Below are positions 11,601-23,347 of a stretch of DNA of 64,000 nucleotides, piece by piece (the stretch's first letter is position 1; each line of letters starts with the position of its first letter). This stretch comes from Corticium candelabrum (lineage: Eukaryota; Porifera; Homoscleromorpha; Homosclerophorida; Plakinidae), in NCBI RefSeq assembly GCF_963422355.1, contig NC_085086.1, positions 9,931,436 to 9,995,435 on the forward strand, read 5' to 3'. The notes under the pieces are model-generated. The model did not search any database and was not told the DNA's origin. It saw only the letters and a list, made by a program, of their open reading frames with translations. Position numbers and translations under genes: made by a program.

Positions 11601-11960
11601 TTTTAATAGTTTCCTACTTGGTTATCTACCTGGCAGCAGTTGGCACAAATGTACCAATGACATGGTGATTGATATGAGATTTTGTTACTCTCTCCAACTA
11701 CTTGTTCCTATATGTGCCAAGATTACCACAATGGATATGCTAATTTTTTGACAATCATTAAGAAACTTAGAATAGATTGCGCAAAAAATCTACAGGAGAG
11801 TCCAAACAACTTGGCCTACGTCAATGATAAAGAAATAGTACAGCTGTAATCAGAGAAAAGTGTACCAATACGACATGCTCGGCTTTGTTCTATATACAAA
11901 AAATCATTATCTCAGTTCAAAGCAGTCATCAAGACACATATCAACTGTGCTAGTACAATA
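11597..11960. other. Intergenic, left part of the repeat block split by the transposon
   Basis: 11815-11960 matches 5110-5258. The right half of the same block resumes at 13542 after the inserted element. I see no gene. Confidence 0.5.
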
Positions 11961-13541
11961 GACGCTATTTGGGGGGCCGAGCTTCTAGAGCATGCGCAAT
12001 CTCGTGGGCAAACGCACCTTTCGCCGATCTTGCTGTACACAAAGTCCACGTTTCCGGGTCTGCTTCTGGACCGTAGATCATCTTGCCGTTGACTAGGCTT
12101 TGTAAGTAAGTTACCTTTTCGTGAATCTTGTAAGAGGCTTTGCCTCCGTAGAGACGCGTAGGAAGCCATTCCTTGAGTACGGCTTCTTGAGGGTAAATAA
12201 CTGCTGTTCAAGCTGAAGTCGCCTGATTCACATTCTGAACAGACACACATGGAGTGGAAGCACAGACTCCTCATTACCTAGAGATGGATTAGTTTTGGCA
12301 AGTGAAATCATGCCACCTGGAAACTCATTTCGGGTAACCAGACATGTAGGCGTTACGCGTTGTTTCTGGGGAGTCTAGCTTACTTCTGTATATATGTGAT
12401 TGGCCAAGTCGAAGTTCTTACTGTGATAACTTGCACTCGATAAGTACACTGACGCGGACCAGAGTAAAGTACACGTACTCTGTAGTCTAGCTGTTTACAA
12501 TTACTATCACTGCCAGTCTACAAGCCTCCGCAACAGTTTATGTCTAAAGTAACACAACACATACGCACTATTCCATAGATGTAATGTCTAAGTCAGAAAG
12601 CAAAGGCGGTTCTACCTCATCTGCAGTTGATCAAGACATGTGTACAGTAGTGATCTCAAAAGTGAAGATGTTAATTGTCAAAAATGTCAGTGAGGCGCTA
12701 CAGCTGATGGTTTACGTCCAATAATTGAACAGCAAGCAAATGAAATAGTGGAACTTCAAAACAAGATTAGAGTTATCGAGCAAGACCTTGCATCTGCAGT
12801 GTCTGGGTTGCAAGGAAAGACATTCTTGTGATAAAATCAAGTTTTATACAGGATTTGTTTAGAGAAATGTGCTTGATACAGTGTGCAGTTCGACTGAAAG
12901 CAGCCAAGACAATTTCTATGTATATCAAACTAAGAATCAGCTCAAGGTACAGCAAGTGATGTGTAAGCTCATGAGCTCACCGCCTTCATGACGAGTTGGA
13001 TAAGCTAGACAAACTTTTGATGACTCTAGTTCGACAAGATACATAGTTTCGCAGTTCCACAGTTCAAGTAGTTCGCTAGATGGGGAAAAGTAGTCCTAGT
13101 TTTCAGCCACACAGACAGTGACAGTGCGTCACGTTCGGTTACTCCGAATGGATTCCCCTACCACAAAATCTTTATCTAACAAAACTTTCATTGCTAAGCA
13201 ATGAGTAGTCTGTCTTTCCACTCCACGTGCATCTGTTCAGAGTGTGAATCAAGCAAATTCAGCTTAAATAGCAGTCTCTTACCCTCGACAAGCCGTACTC
13301 AAGAAAATGACTTCGTACGCGTTTCTACGCAAGCAAAGTCTCTCACAAGATGCACGAAACAGTAAGTAGTGAACTTACTTACAAAGCCTAGTCAACGGCA
13401 AGATGATCTACGGTTCAGAAGCAGACCCGGAAACGTGGACTTTCTGTACAGCGAGATCGGCGAAAGGAGCGTGTTACCATCGAGATTGCGCATACTCTAG
13501 AAGCTGCGCATTTTCTAGAAGCTCCGCCTCCAAATATCGTC
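11961..13541. mobile_element. DNA transposon (1.58 kb) with about 315-bp terminal inverted repeats
   Basis: The left end begins GACGCTATTTGGGGGGCCGA and GCTTCTAGAGCATGCGCAATCTCG. The right end, reverse complemented, begins GACGATATTTGGAGGCGGAGC. The inverted similarity continues to about 12275 on the left and back to about 13210 on the right; for instance GGGTCTGCTTCTG pairs with CAGAAGCAGACCC. TA flanks both ends. The repeat block at 5095-5480 is an uninterrupted version of the target (TAGTACAATTGGATAAT), which supports insertion. The right end has a short internal duplication (CTCTAGAAGCTGCGC, TTTCTAGAAGCTCCGC). No transposase is recognisable, so it is probably non-autonomous. Family unassigned; a TA target duplication is compatible with Tc1/mariner-like elements. 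Confidence 0.75.
12584..12830 (+). pseudogene. Coiled-coil-like coding relic inside the transposon
   Basis: The interior of the inverted-repeat element holds a start MSKSESKGGSTSSAVDQDMC (12584) and then, in a shifted frame around 12717-12825, PIIEQQANEIVELQNKIRVI followed by EQDLASAVSGLQ, a heptad-like amphipathic stretch. This resembles N-terminal coiled-coil segments of transposable-element ORF1-type proteins. The frame is broken and no domain can be named. Confidence 0.3.
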
Positions 13542-13799
13542 TATTGGATAATCAATATGTTGTGAAACCGGCCAAATCTCCCATATTATGCAATCTTTGA
13601 TGATCTCAAAGTTTCTCCAATCGATTTTGGCCTGACTATATAAAATAAAAAGTTCAATGTGTAATTCCTGATGAACATTACATTGCACTGCACAGTTTCT
13701 GTCACAAGAATCCATGTCTTGAAACAGTTTTATTCAACAAGCACTACATCTATTTTTTACAAATGTTTAAGAAGCCGGAAATATTAATGTCCAACTGTC
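13542..13799. repeat. Right part of the split repeat block
   Basis: Matches 5259-5520 (CCATATTATGCAATCTTTGATGATCTCAA; TCGATTTTGGCCTGACTATATAAAAT). It resumes the block left at 11960. Confidence 0.6.
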
Positions 13800-15090
<1,291 letters not shown>

Positions 15091-15955
15091 TGTCCAAATA
15101 ACATAATTTTATTGGTTTGAGTATCATATGCGAGATTTTTGAGGGCCACTGGAATCGGAAGCAAGTGGTACCGTATCCGGGATATATTCGACAGCCTACC
15201 TACGGTCGTTCTCTAAAGTCAATTAGCTTACAGATACAATCTGTTCAAACTCATCACAATTTTGGCTATTGATTTTTCTCGGTGTTCAATCGTGACTTCA
15301 CATGGAGTGATAGATTAACCATGAATTGATAGAGTTACTCTATCAATTATTCATATAGTAACTGACTTGCCCGATCGACGCCAAATTATTCAACACAACA
15401 AATTCGTTTAAAAAATTACAAAGTTGTATCAAAATTAGTTTAAAGAATTAAATCCGATTGCGATTATTGTTGTAGTTTTGATTTGTTTTTGTTAGATTTG
15501 TGGTCTAGAGTCTAGCACTAGACTCATTTAATTAAAAGAGATATACTGATCGAAAGCCTGCCTCTCATCACCATTTGTCAGATTTTTATCAGAAACAACT
15601 AATAGCTTATACAGTTGGTATATATGTGGTACTATATGCAAGGTAATGTAGTGTGGTTACATTTTGCGAATAATTGCATTATCTTCTAAATTTTGTTAGA
15701 TAAAATACGATAAACAATACATTGTTTACGGTGGAGCAAACAGCATGTTAAGTTAATTAAGTCAATTCACAGGTACTCTGCCAGATATTTGTAATTCATA
15801 CTAACACGTTTAGGTGTTACGCGTGATTGAAGATGGTATTCCACTTGGTGAGTATAAAGGCTCCTCCCTCATTTGCAGAATTCGAGGAAACAGTAGGCGA
15901 GAAATAATTGCTGGAGTGAAATACAACTCTAGAGCTCGTTGGAACTACACCAAAG
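15091..15955 (+). promoter_or_regulatory. Conserved 5' flank of factor B-like copy B
   Basis: Homologous to the flanks of A, D and E. GGTATATATGTGGTACTATATGC near 15616 is a TATA-containing segment shared with E (37676). The possible 5'-UTR intron (GTGAGT at 15848 to TTTGCAG at 15878) is only about 31 bp here because about 40 bp present in D are missing. It may therefore no longer be spliced. Confidence 0.4.
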
Positions 15956-18900
15956 ATGAAACTCAGTTTCCTCATTCTTGCTGTGACTGCTCTAGCATGC
16001 CTGCAGTTGTCTTTGGCAAAACGTGAGGTCTGCCATGGTAGAGGTAAAAGCTCGTCGTGTCAATGCTCTGGTAGGTTTCGAAGACGTACGAACATTTCAG
16101 CTTTAGCTACTGTCTTGTCGCGCACTTTCTGTCTTTGTTGTACTAGTCACGCTTGTAGCTCTAATGCCACCAATCACCTGATCAACACGGCACCGCTTAT
16201 TCACAATTGCCGTTGTGTGCAGCTGTAGAGAAATGTGGAAATCAAATCTTTTCTGAGGACGAACCATCTCGATTTCCTGACCACCAGGTGTCTTCATGCA
16301 TGAACTGCAAGTGGAAGTTGTCTGTTGCTGCCAACAAGCGAGTCAGACTTACGTTCTCACAATTTGTTCTTGGATCTGGAGACAAAGTCCACATTTATAA
16401 TGGTCATTCGAAGAAATCTCCACTCATTGTTAGCTACAGAGAAGGCGACAGTCCGACAGATGTTGTATCAAATAGAAGTTCGATGACAGTAAAAGTTATT
16501 ACAGATCGTTGTGGGCAGAATCCTTTGATAAACGGATTTTTTGAAGCTATTGGTATTGTAACAATGCTTGTAAAGACAAGGCTGTAATTAATTAAATATT
16601 TAATTTTTAGATTGTGGAAATCTGTTTTATATGAAAGCAGGAAGGGGAAAATCAAAGCAAATTCAGTCTCCTAACTTTCCACAAAAGTATGCGAACAAAT
16701 TGGACTGCATGTGGATGTTTGTCAGTAATGGGAATTCACTACTATCAGCACGTATCAACATCGAGGTTGTTGGTACTGCAGGATCACGAGACAAACTGAT
16801 CATTCAGAAATCTCTGGAAGTGTCTAGATCGGACAGCCAAGTGCATGAGTACTATGGAAAAACTAAAAGAAATAAAGCATTAACATTGAGAAACACTCCT
16901 GGATTTACAATCAAATTTGTTTCTAATCGAGGAAACCGGGGGAAAGGATTTTCACTAAATGTTGTTGCTCTTGCACAAGGTAACTCTTTTATATTATTGA
17001 CTTGTATTATCGTAATAATACTAATTTTATGCAGGTCTTCATTGTCCTACCCCCAAAAGTTTAAAATATGGTTTTTTAAGTCTAATCAATTTTGGTAGAA
17101 CTGCCAAATATGTTTGTTATCATGGGTATAAACTCTACGGAATCAATAAGCGATCATGCTCTAACAGTAAATGGACGCCATCAAACACTCCTACATGCAA
17201 ACGTATTAGCACTATACTGCTGTTCTTTCTTTCCTTTTTTCATTTTTTCCTTTGATAGCTGTAAGTTTCTGCACTTTGCCATCGAACATGGAAGTTTCCA
17301 ATAGATCTAGTAAGGTGGCAATCGGAGAAGAAGTGATTCTCTACTGTACACGAGGGTATAAGCTTTCGAATTCGCTCAAATTATTGCCAGCATTGTGCGA
17401 TTGCAATGGCAAGTGGAACATAACTACTAACCCATCACCATGCGAAGGTTTCGTTAATGTCATGTTTAAGTTAAGACAGTGATCGCAATTGCCAATTAGA
17501 CAAAATTTTATTGCAGACTATTTCTGTACCTCTCCACCTCCTACTCCAGGTGGTGCGACATCGTTTGAAGATGACGAGAAAAGGGTAATTTTTTCCGTCG
17601 GATCAAGAGTGAATTACACGTGTCCGGAGGGGTATGCCTTAGATGGCATTCCTTATCGCGTTTGCACTGAAGATCTCGATTGGGAGCCACATTCTACAAT
17701 TCACAATTGTCGCAGTACGCCATTTTTGTTATTCTTTCTGTGCATTTCGTACTCTGGATTAATTGTGTTTAGAAAACCTTCACGTTTGCTCGGATCCTGG
17801 AGAACCGGAGAATGGAATGCGTAGAATAAAGTCGTTTGCAAATGGGCGTCTCGCAGTCTTTGGCTGTAAACCTGGGTTTACATTGTTTGGAACCGGCTTG
17901 CGTACTTGTATGGTTGATGAGCAAAACAACACGTTTTGGAACGGCAAGGAAGTTTGCTGTAAAAGTATGTATTTTATTAATCTATTTTGTACTTTGAATG
18001 AATAAAATGTACACATTTCTATAGGCGACTTCAAGTCTCCGTTGGGTTTAGCATTTCAACTGAAAGAAACGTTTACTGACCGTGTGAGGGCATGCGTTAC
18101 CGACAGTTACCCTTTCGCTTTAACTGTTGAAAACTCAACTGCTTCCGCTTCAACTGTTGAAACAAATTTGCTAACCGATGCTGACAATCAACTTCCTGCG
18201 TCACCAGATTGCAGTGGCCGTACAGTGGTAGTTGGAGAAGGATGCATTGATCTAATATATATAGTAGATTGCTCAAAAAGCGTAGGCAAAGAAAACTTCC
18301 ATAACAGTCTCGACTTCGTGGGTCACTCGGCAGGGCTGTTTAATATCAACAACGATACCACTAGAAATGATACTGCGAGAGTAGCTCTCATCACATTCGA
18401 CGACAGAGTGCATCCCATATTTAATCTGGGAGAAAAGGCAACTCTAGTTGAAACGATTACCGCAATAAACAAGACTAAGTTCTGTGAAGGTGCAACCGCA
18501 GTAAGGAGAGTATTGAAATTCGTTAGAGAAAAAGTTATTCCAATAAGTAGACCACAATGTAAAAGAGCCATATTTCTGATTTCTGACGGAGTAAACAATT
18601 GGGCAGGAGACCCAATAATAGAAGCAGAAGAACTAAAGAAAGAGAAAGGATTAGAAATTTACACTATAGCCTTTGGAGTTGGGCAGCAAGGTAGAAGAGT
18701 TGACACGAAAGCACTGGAAACACTCGCATCCAATTCCAATTATCATTTTAAAGTGAGAAACGCATCTACCATAAGAGATGAATTGAAAAAGGGATTTACA
18801 ACAAAATTTGGTAAGAATCTGTGTAATACGTGCACTATTGGTAGAACAATTTTTTACGGCGCCTGTTTTAGACTTTTGCAAAACTTGTGGTAGAGCCGTC

Positions 18901-19757
18901 GCTCCAAAGTGTAGAAATCAACACCATGGCGTGTGTCTTTCGGAAACAGGTGCGTGGCCTTGGGTGGTTGCCATTTACAGGATTGAACGAAGAAACCCCG
19001 TTTTTCATTGCGGAGGAGTTGTGATTAGCGAATGCATGATTTTGACCGCAGCTCACTGTCTCGTTGGTCGCAAAATTGAGGAACTCGTAGTTGTTGTCGG
19101 AGACACGCAGCGGTTTGTAAAAGAATTTAGCGAGAAAACATACACAATTAAACAAGTGCTCATACATCAGGAATATGATGCAGTCTCTTTTAATCGAGAC
19201 ATCGCTCTGCTAAAGTTGAATTGCAATTGCACGTGCTCTCCATACGTACGAAGAGTTGATTACCAACTGCACAGGACAATATCTACTACCGTCCGGGGAC
19301 CCACTGTATAGTAGCAGGATGGGGAGCTACGGAAAGAAGAAAACTAGGCGGAATTTCGAGTCCAAAATCGACAGCCATGAAAGAACTTCATCTTCCTATT
19401 GCAGACAAAACTATTTGCATAGAAAGCACTTCAGCTCAATATAGAGAAGATGTCACAAACCATACAGTTTGCGCTGGAGACGCTAGTGGGAACAATAACC
19501 CTAGCGATTGTGATTCAGGAGAACCTCTCTTTTGTAAACGCGAAAGACAATGTGATATCGAAGAGGAGAGTTATGTTGTCGTAGGAATAGCCGGTTGGGG
19601 AGAAGGATGTGGACAGCAGGGAAAGTACGGCATATTTACACACTTGCTGAATCTGATGGATTGGGTAAAAGATGTGATGAACATGAACAAATGCCCGTTA
19701 GCACCCGACGGCGCAGAAGAAGACTTGTGCCCTAAACCTCCAATCAAACTATACTGA
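15956..19757 (+). pseudogene. Factor B-like copy B: CUB-CUB-CCP4-vWA open, protease frameshifted
   Basis: Exons by splice sites and phase: 15956-16070 signal/Cys-rich, 16223-16552 CUB1, 16611-16979 CUB2, 17035-17202 CCP1, 17259-17447 CCP2, 17517-17714 CCP3, 17773-17964 CCP4, 18025-18810 linker and vWA, 18872-19757 protease. All introns are phase 1. Everything through the vWA is open, with MIDAS DCSKS and [11 protein letters not shown]. In the protease, TAAHC and NRDIALL are present, but one base is lost near 19255-19262, giving a stop at 19309-19311. Downstream the serine motif has changed from GDSGGP to CDSGEP, with its Cys191 equivalent lost. Copy E carries the same deletion. It is either a pseudogene or a source of a protease-dead, secreted CUB-CCP-vWA protein. 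Confidence 0.85.
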
Positions 19758-21305
19758 TTATAGTACAGCGTTTAGTAAAAGACCGAGAATGGTGTTGCAT
19801 GTTTTTGTGATTAGTAGACGTAGAATATTCAGTTTGATTATGCAGGTTTGTTCACTTCGTGCAACAGTTAGTGGTGCAGAGCTGTTTGTAATTGCGTCAG
19901 AAAAAATTACGTTAATGACAACATTGAAAATTTCTTAGCCCAATGTCGTAGTTTTAAGTTTATTAGTTAAAAACTAATTGTTAGATTTAGTGCTCAGACT
20001 GCAATTGTAGGGGCAGGCAGCCTAAGGTTACAATTGTATATCTGATCCGCTTGAAAACTCCGAGAATCGGTTCAACACGTCTTGTTGTCTACCTACTTCC
20101 TCTGCGGTATCGCATACGGGACATATGATTTGCAAGTACATCATATAGAATTTAGCGGTACCGTATATGGGATTTGAAATTCTTAGACAAGGGTAGACTC
20201 CAAATATTGTTCACAACAACAGCAGCTGCTTACATATTGCGACCCCAATCCTACTTGCAGCACAGACATGCCATGATGATGAGCGTATTGAATGGTTTTG
20301 TGTTACTTGAATCCTGCCTGCCTTGATCCTCATGGTTCTTTTCTGCTTCACACCAGTAATGTGGGCAGGTACTCAACTCTAGATACTTACACGTAGTGAC
20401 ACCTCCTGGATTCAAGGAATAGACTAGGTGATAATGTAACATCCAAAACTTGTTAGATTGCTGCGGTTTACAGCTTGCACAGGCTGTGCGTCATTTTCTA
20501 CTAATGTACTCCTACTACGCAATGTGTTTGCAGAAATGTGCACAAGAGAAGCGAAGCCAAGTAGGAATCGCGTTGGCGTTTCTTATTATTATCTTGCACG
20601 AAGAGCGAATACAGCAATTTGCATACAATTAATTGGTTGAAAAGTACAAAGGAACCGGATAAAAGTACAACAAGCAGTACAAGCAGCATGCAAGCACATA
20701 ACCAAACGTGCCTCTAACACCGTTATAGTAAACAGCTTTTGTCCTTCTTATACTTCAAATTTAACCTACAGGCAATTCTACTATCGTTGTATACGTCAAG
20801 TGTCCACATTAATCCAGTCAACACTGTATAAGCATAAAGAATACAATGTCGCCTTGCTGCAATTTTCAAAACTATTGCTGGACGTCTCAAGTACTAATAG
20901 TAAATGTATGGTCTCACAAAACTGGCGTCATTGATCGAGAGCCTTTCAGTAGTGACAATAGTTTCACCACACCACTGATCGAAAACTCGTCTCCTTTCAG
21001 TAGAGCTAGACAAATACAAGTTATGCTTTCGTTGACAATACCTAAAATTTAAAAAATTTTAAGTTTAATGATTCTAGACAAGTAAAAATTCTACAATAAT
21101 TACAAGTAGAGTACTATGTCTGAGTAGCGAAGTTACCTATTTGGGTACCTCATGCTGGTCATTTGTTCCTCACGATGGTCGGAGGTCGACTGCGCGAGAC
21201 ATTTACCTCTTTTAGCACGCTCTAATGTTTGTAAAATACATAGCAGAGTAATGCATAAGATACATCATGGCTGTAGAGCGCTTCGTTTTGGTCTTGAAAA
21301 TAGGT
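19680..21305. repeat. 1.6-kb recent segmental duplication with 45990-47617
   Basis: The last about 80 bp of the protease exon and about 1.55 kb downstream are nearly identical to the sequence after copy F, differing by scattered single bases (for example AAACTATACTGATTATAG versus AAAGTATACTGATTATAT). Similarity stops near TTGAAAATAGGTAAT. A more diverged third version follows copy G (50500-51560). There is no gene inside except the minus-strand NTR relic. Confidence 0.8.
20860..21030 (-). pseudogene. Relic of the NTR (last) exon of the WFIKKN-like gene
   Basis: On the minus strand the sequence parallels 51600-51780: IVNES, then a Cys-x-Cys, then ALLKG, then SISGVVK. Several codons have been changed and the frame is interrupted afterwards. 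The intact exon is at 51585-51892; another relic is at 47170-47345. Confidence 0.6.
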
Positions 21306-21539
21306 AATTTTTAGTGCTGGCGCATTAACGTTATTGTACATGTTAGGTTAGGGGAAAAATTATTTAAGCTATACATGCATTTAGAGTACGTACCAATTTT
21401 AAGAAACTAAGCCAAATATTAAAAATTTATTTAAAAATCAGTGAAAATACGAGAAATTAAAAACTAGAAAATTGATTTCATTCATCATTTAGAAATACTC
21501 TTTTGATGGTATAATTAGAAGTAAAACCGATTTTAGATT
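21306..21539. other. AT-rich spacer
   Basis: Runs of A/T with no feature recognised. Confidence 0.4.
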
Positions 21540-22190
21540 TTTATGGTATGTCCAATCGCATTTGAAAGTCAACAGTACCGCATAAGAAAGTTAAGTCAAT
21601 GGTACCGCATACGGAAGTCAATACTACCGAATACGGGAGGCAACGGTACCGCCCTTCAGTGGCAATGGTAACGCATATGGAAGTCAATTGTGCGGTATAT
21701 AGAAGTCAATGATACCGCATACGAAAGCCAATGGCACCGCATACGCGAGTCAATGGTGTCGCATATGGGAGTCAATAGTACAACATACGGGAGTCAATAG
21801 TACCGCATGAAAGTCCACGTACTGCATAGAGCGGTCATGGTACCGCATACAGGAGTAAGTGATATAGCATACGGAAGGCACTGTTACCGTACATGGAGTC
21901 AATGGTACCGCAATTGGAAATCAATGGTACGGCATACGAAAGCCAATGGTACCGAAAACGCGGGTCAATGGTACCGCATACAGGAGTCAATGATCCCGCT
22001 TGAGAGTCTGTGGTACAGCATAGGGCAGTCATAGTACCGCATACGGGAGTCAATGGTACCGCATAAGGGAGTCAATGGTATACCATATGTAAGTGAATAA
22101 TACCGCATACAGGAATCAATGGTACCGCATACGGGAGTCAATGGTACATAATACGCGAGTCAATGGTACCGTATACGAAACACTTTCTGT
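21540..22190. repeat. Minisatellite of 20-22-bp GTCAATGGTACCGCATACGGGA-type units
   Basis: Roughly 30 head-to-tail, imperfect units share GTCAATGGTACCGCATACGG, with variants such as ACCGCATACAGGAG or ACCGTATACGAAA. The core CGCATACGGGA also occurs, usually in pairs, at about 1083, 2990, 20110, 43803, 46425, 47807, 48957-48990 and 50850-50890. This tract looks like a local expansion of a dispersed repeat. Confidence 0.85.
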
Positions 22191-23347
22191 GTACCTATTA
22201 CAGGCATACGTGTAAACTTTTGAAATGCCAAATACGTAAAGCAATTCAAATAGTAACCACAATAACGCAAATTGATAATTACTGTTTTACAACGCCCACT
22301 TCCCAATACAAATACCGAATCACGCGCCACAGAATCGTCAATAACACTGATGTTTTTCTCTAATAATATTTTGTCCACAGAGCGTATATAAAGTTGCAAC
22401 TCGTGCCTTCTATCAGAACACTGAAGTAAGTACATACACGTATCTTTTCCAACCACGTAAAAAACCTCCTTACTAGTCAATATGCTGTGGACCTGTACAG
22501 GTGCAAATCTTATATGAAGTGACGTAACGTCGCTGAACGTCTACTCAAAATTGAAGTCCAGCTGCTTGGATTGTAGTTAACATTTATGAGACCTTGTCTA
22601 AAACGCCATACTTACCATTCACGGGCCATGGCCTCATCAGGCCCCTATGCAGTGACGCAATTGTGATAACAATTGCAACTGTGTTTTATTTTGTTTCGCC
22701 AAATTTGTGGTTCACTGTTCTAAACTGAATTCGCACATATGGGCTATTCCAAGGACGCCTTACCGAGCCTCAAATTTGACAGTCAATTTATATGCACAGC
22801 GTAATGAGGTGTGGTTTGCGTCACGCAACGTGCATTCATTGCAATACACGTGCACACCGTACTACACACTTCCTGTTTACTTTCCATGGTATGTAATTGC
22901 TAGTGCAAAAAGAGCAGGAAGTGTGAAGGCTCGCAGTTGTCTCAACACCTCGCTAGAGCACAATGATGTACTGAAAAGAGGCGGAAGCATTTTACATGAC
23001 AAACCGCGACTCGTAGACAGAGTACGACGGAAAAGGTTATGTGTTCGTTGTGAATTGATTTAGTCTTAGGCAAATAATTACACGCTAGCCACTAGTTTCA
23101 TGCAAGCGAGGGACAGAACAAATGTGAAAGTTCCCTGTCCACAAATGCGTGTAGGTTATCTCACTGCACCGCGTCTAGGCTCACCACCAGGAAGCAACAC
23201 CCACATGATGATGCAATGGCATGTTTGTTTGACTACCGTACTGTACAAGATAAGTCCAGTACACGGTTGCCGTGTTTTTAAAACGTCTAGCAGACGACAG
23301 GCGAGAGCTATCGTGTGCAAGCCTTCAGATCATCAGAGACTCGAGAG
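22191..23347. other. Intergenic, upstream of gene C
   Basis: I recognise no gene or repeat. The sequence lacks the 5' flank shared by A, B, D and E, so gene C probably has its own promoter. An open frame at 22707-23063 has no recognisable domain. Confidence 0.4.

Noticed and set aside
18323..18881. Antisense frames under the vWA and protease exons (also at 34.3-34.9, 40.3-40.7 and 25.4-26.0 kb)
   Set aside because: They are mirror images of conserved + strand exons and have no domain or splice support.
19225..19445. A separate small gene identical in copies B and E (62-codon frame)
   Set aside because: It is the protease exon read out of frame after the shared one-base loss; its identity reflects gene conversion, not a new gene.
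21540..22190. A CRISPR array (repeats of about 21 bp)
   Set aside because: Units are head-to-tail without distinct spacers, degenerate, in an intron-bearing animal genome; this is a minisatellite.
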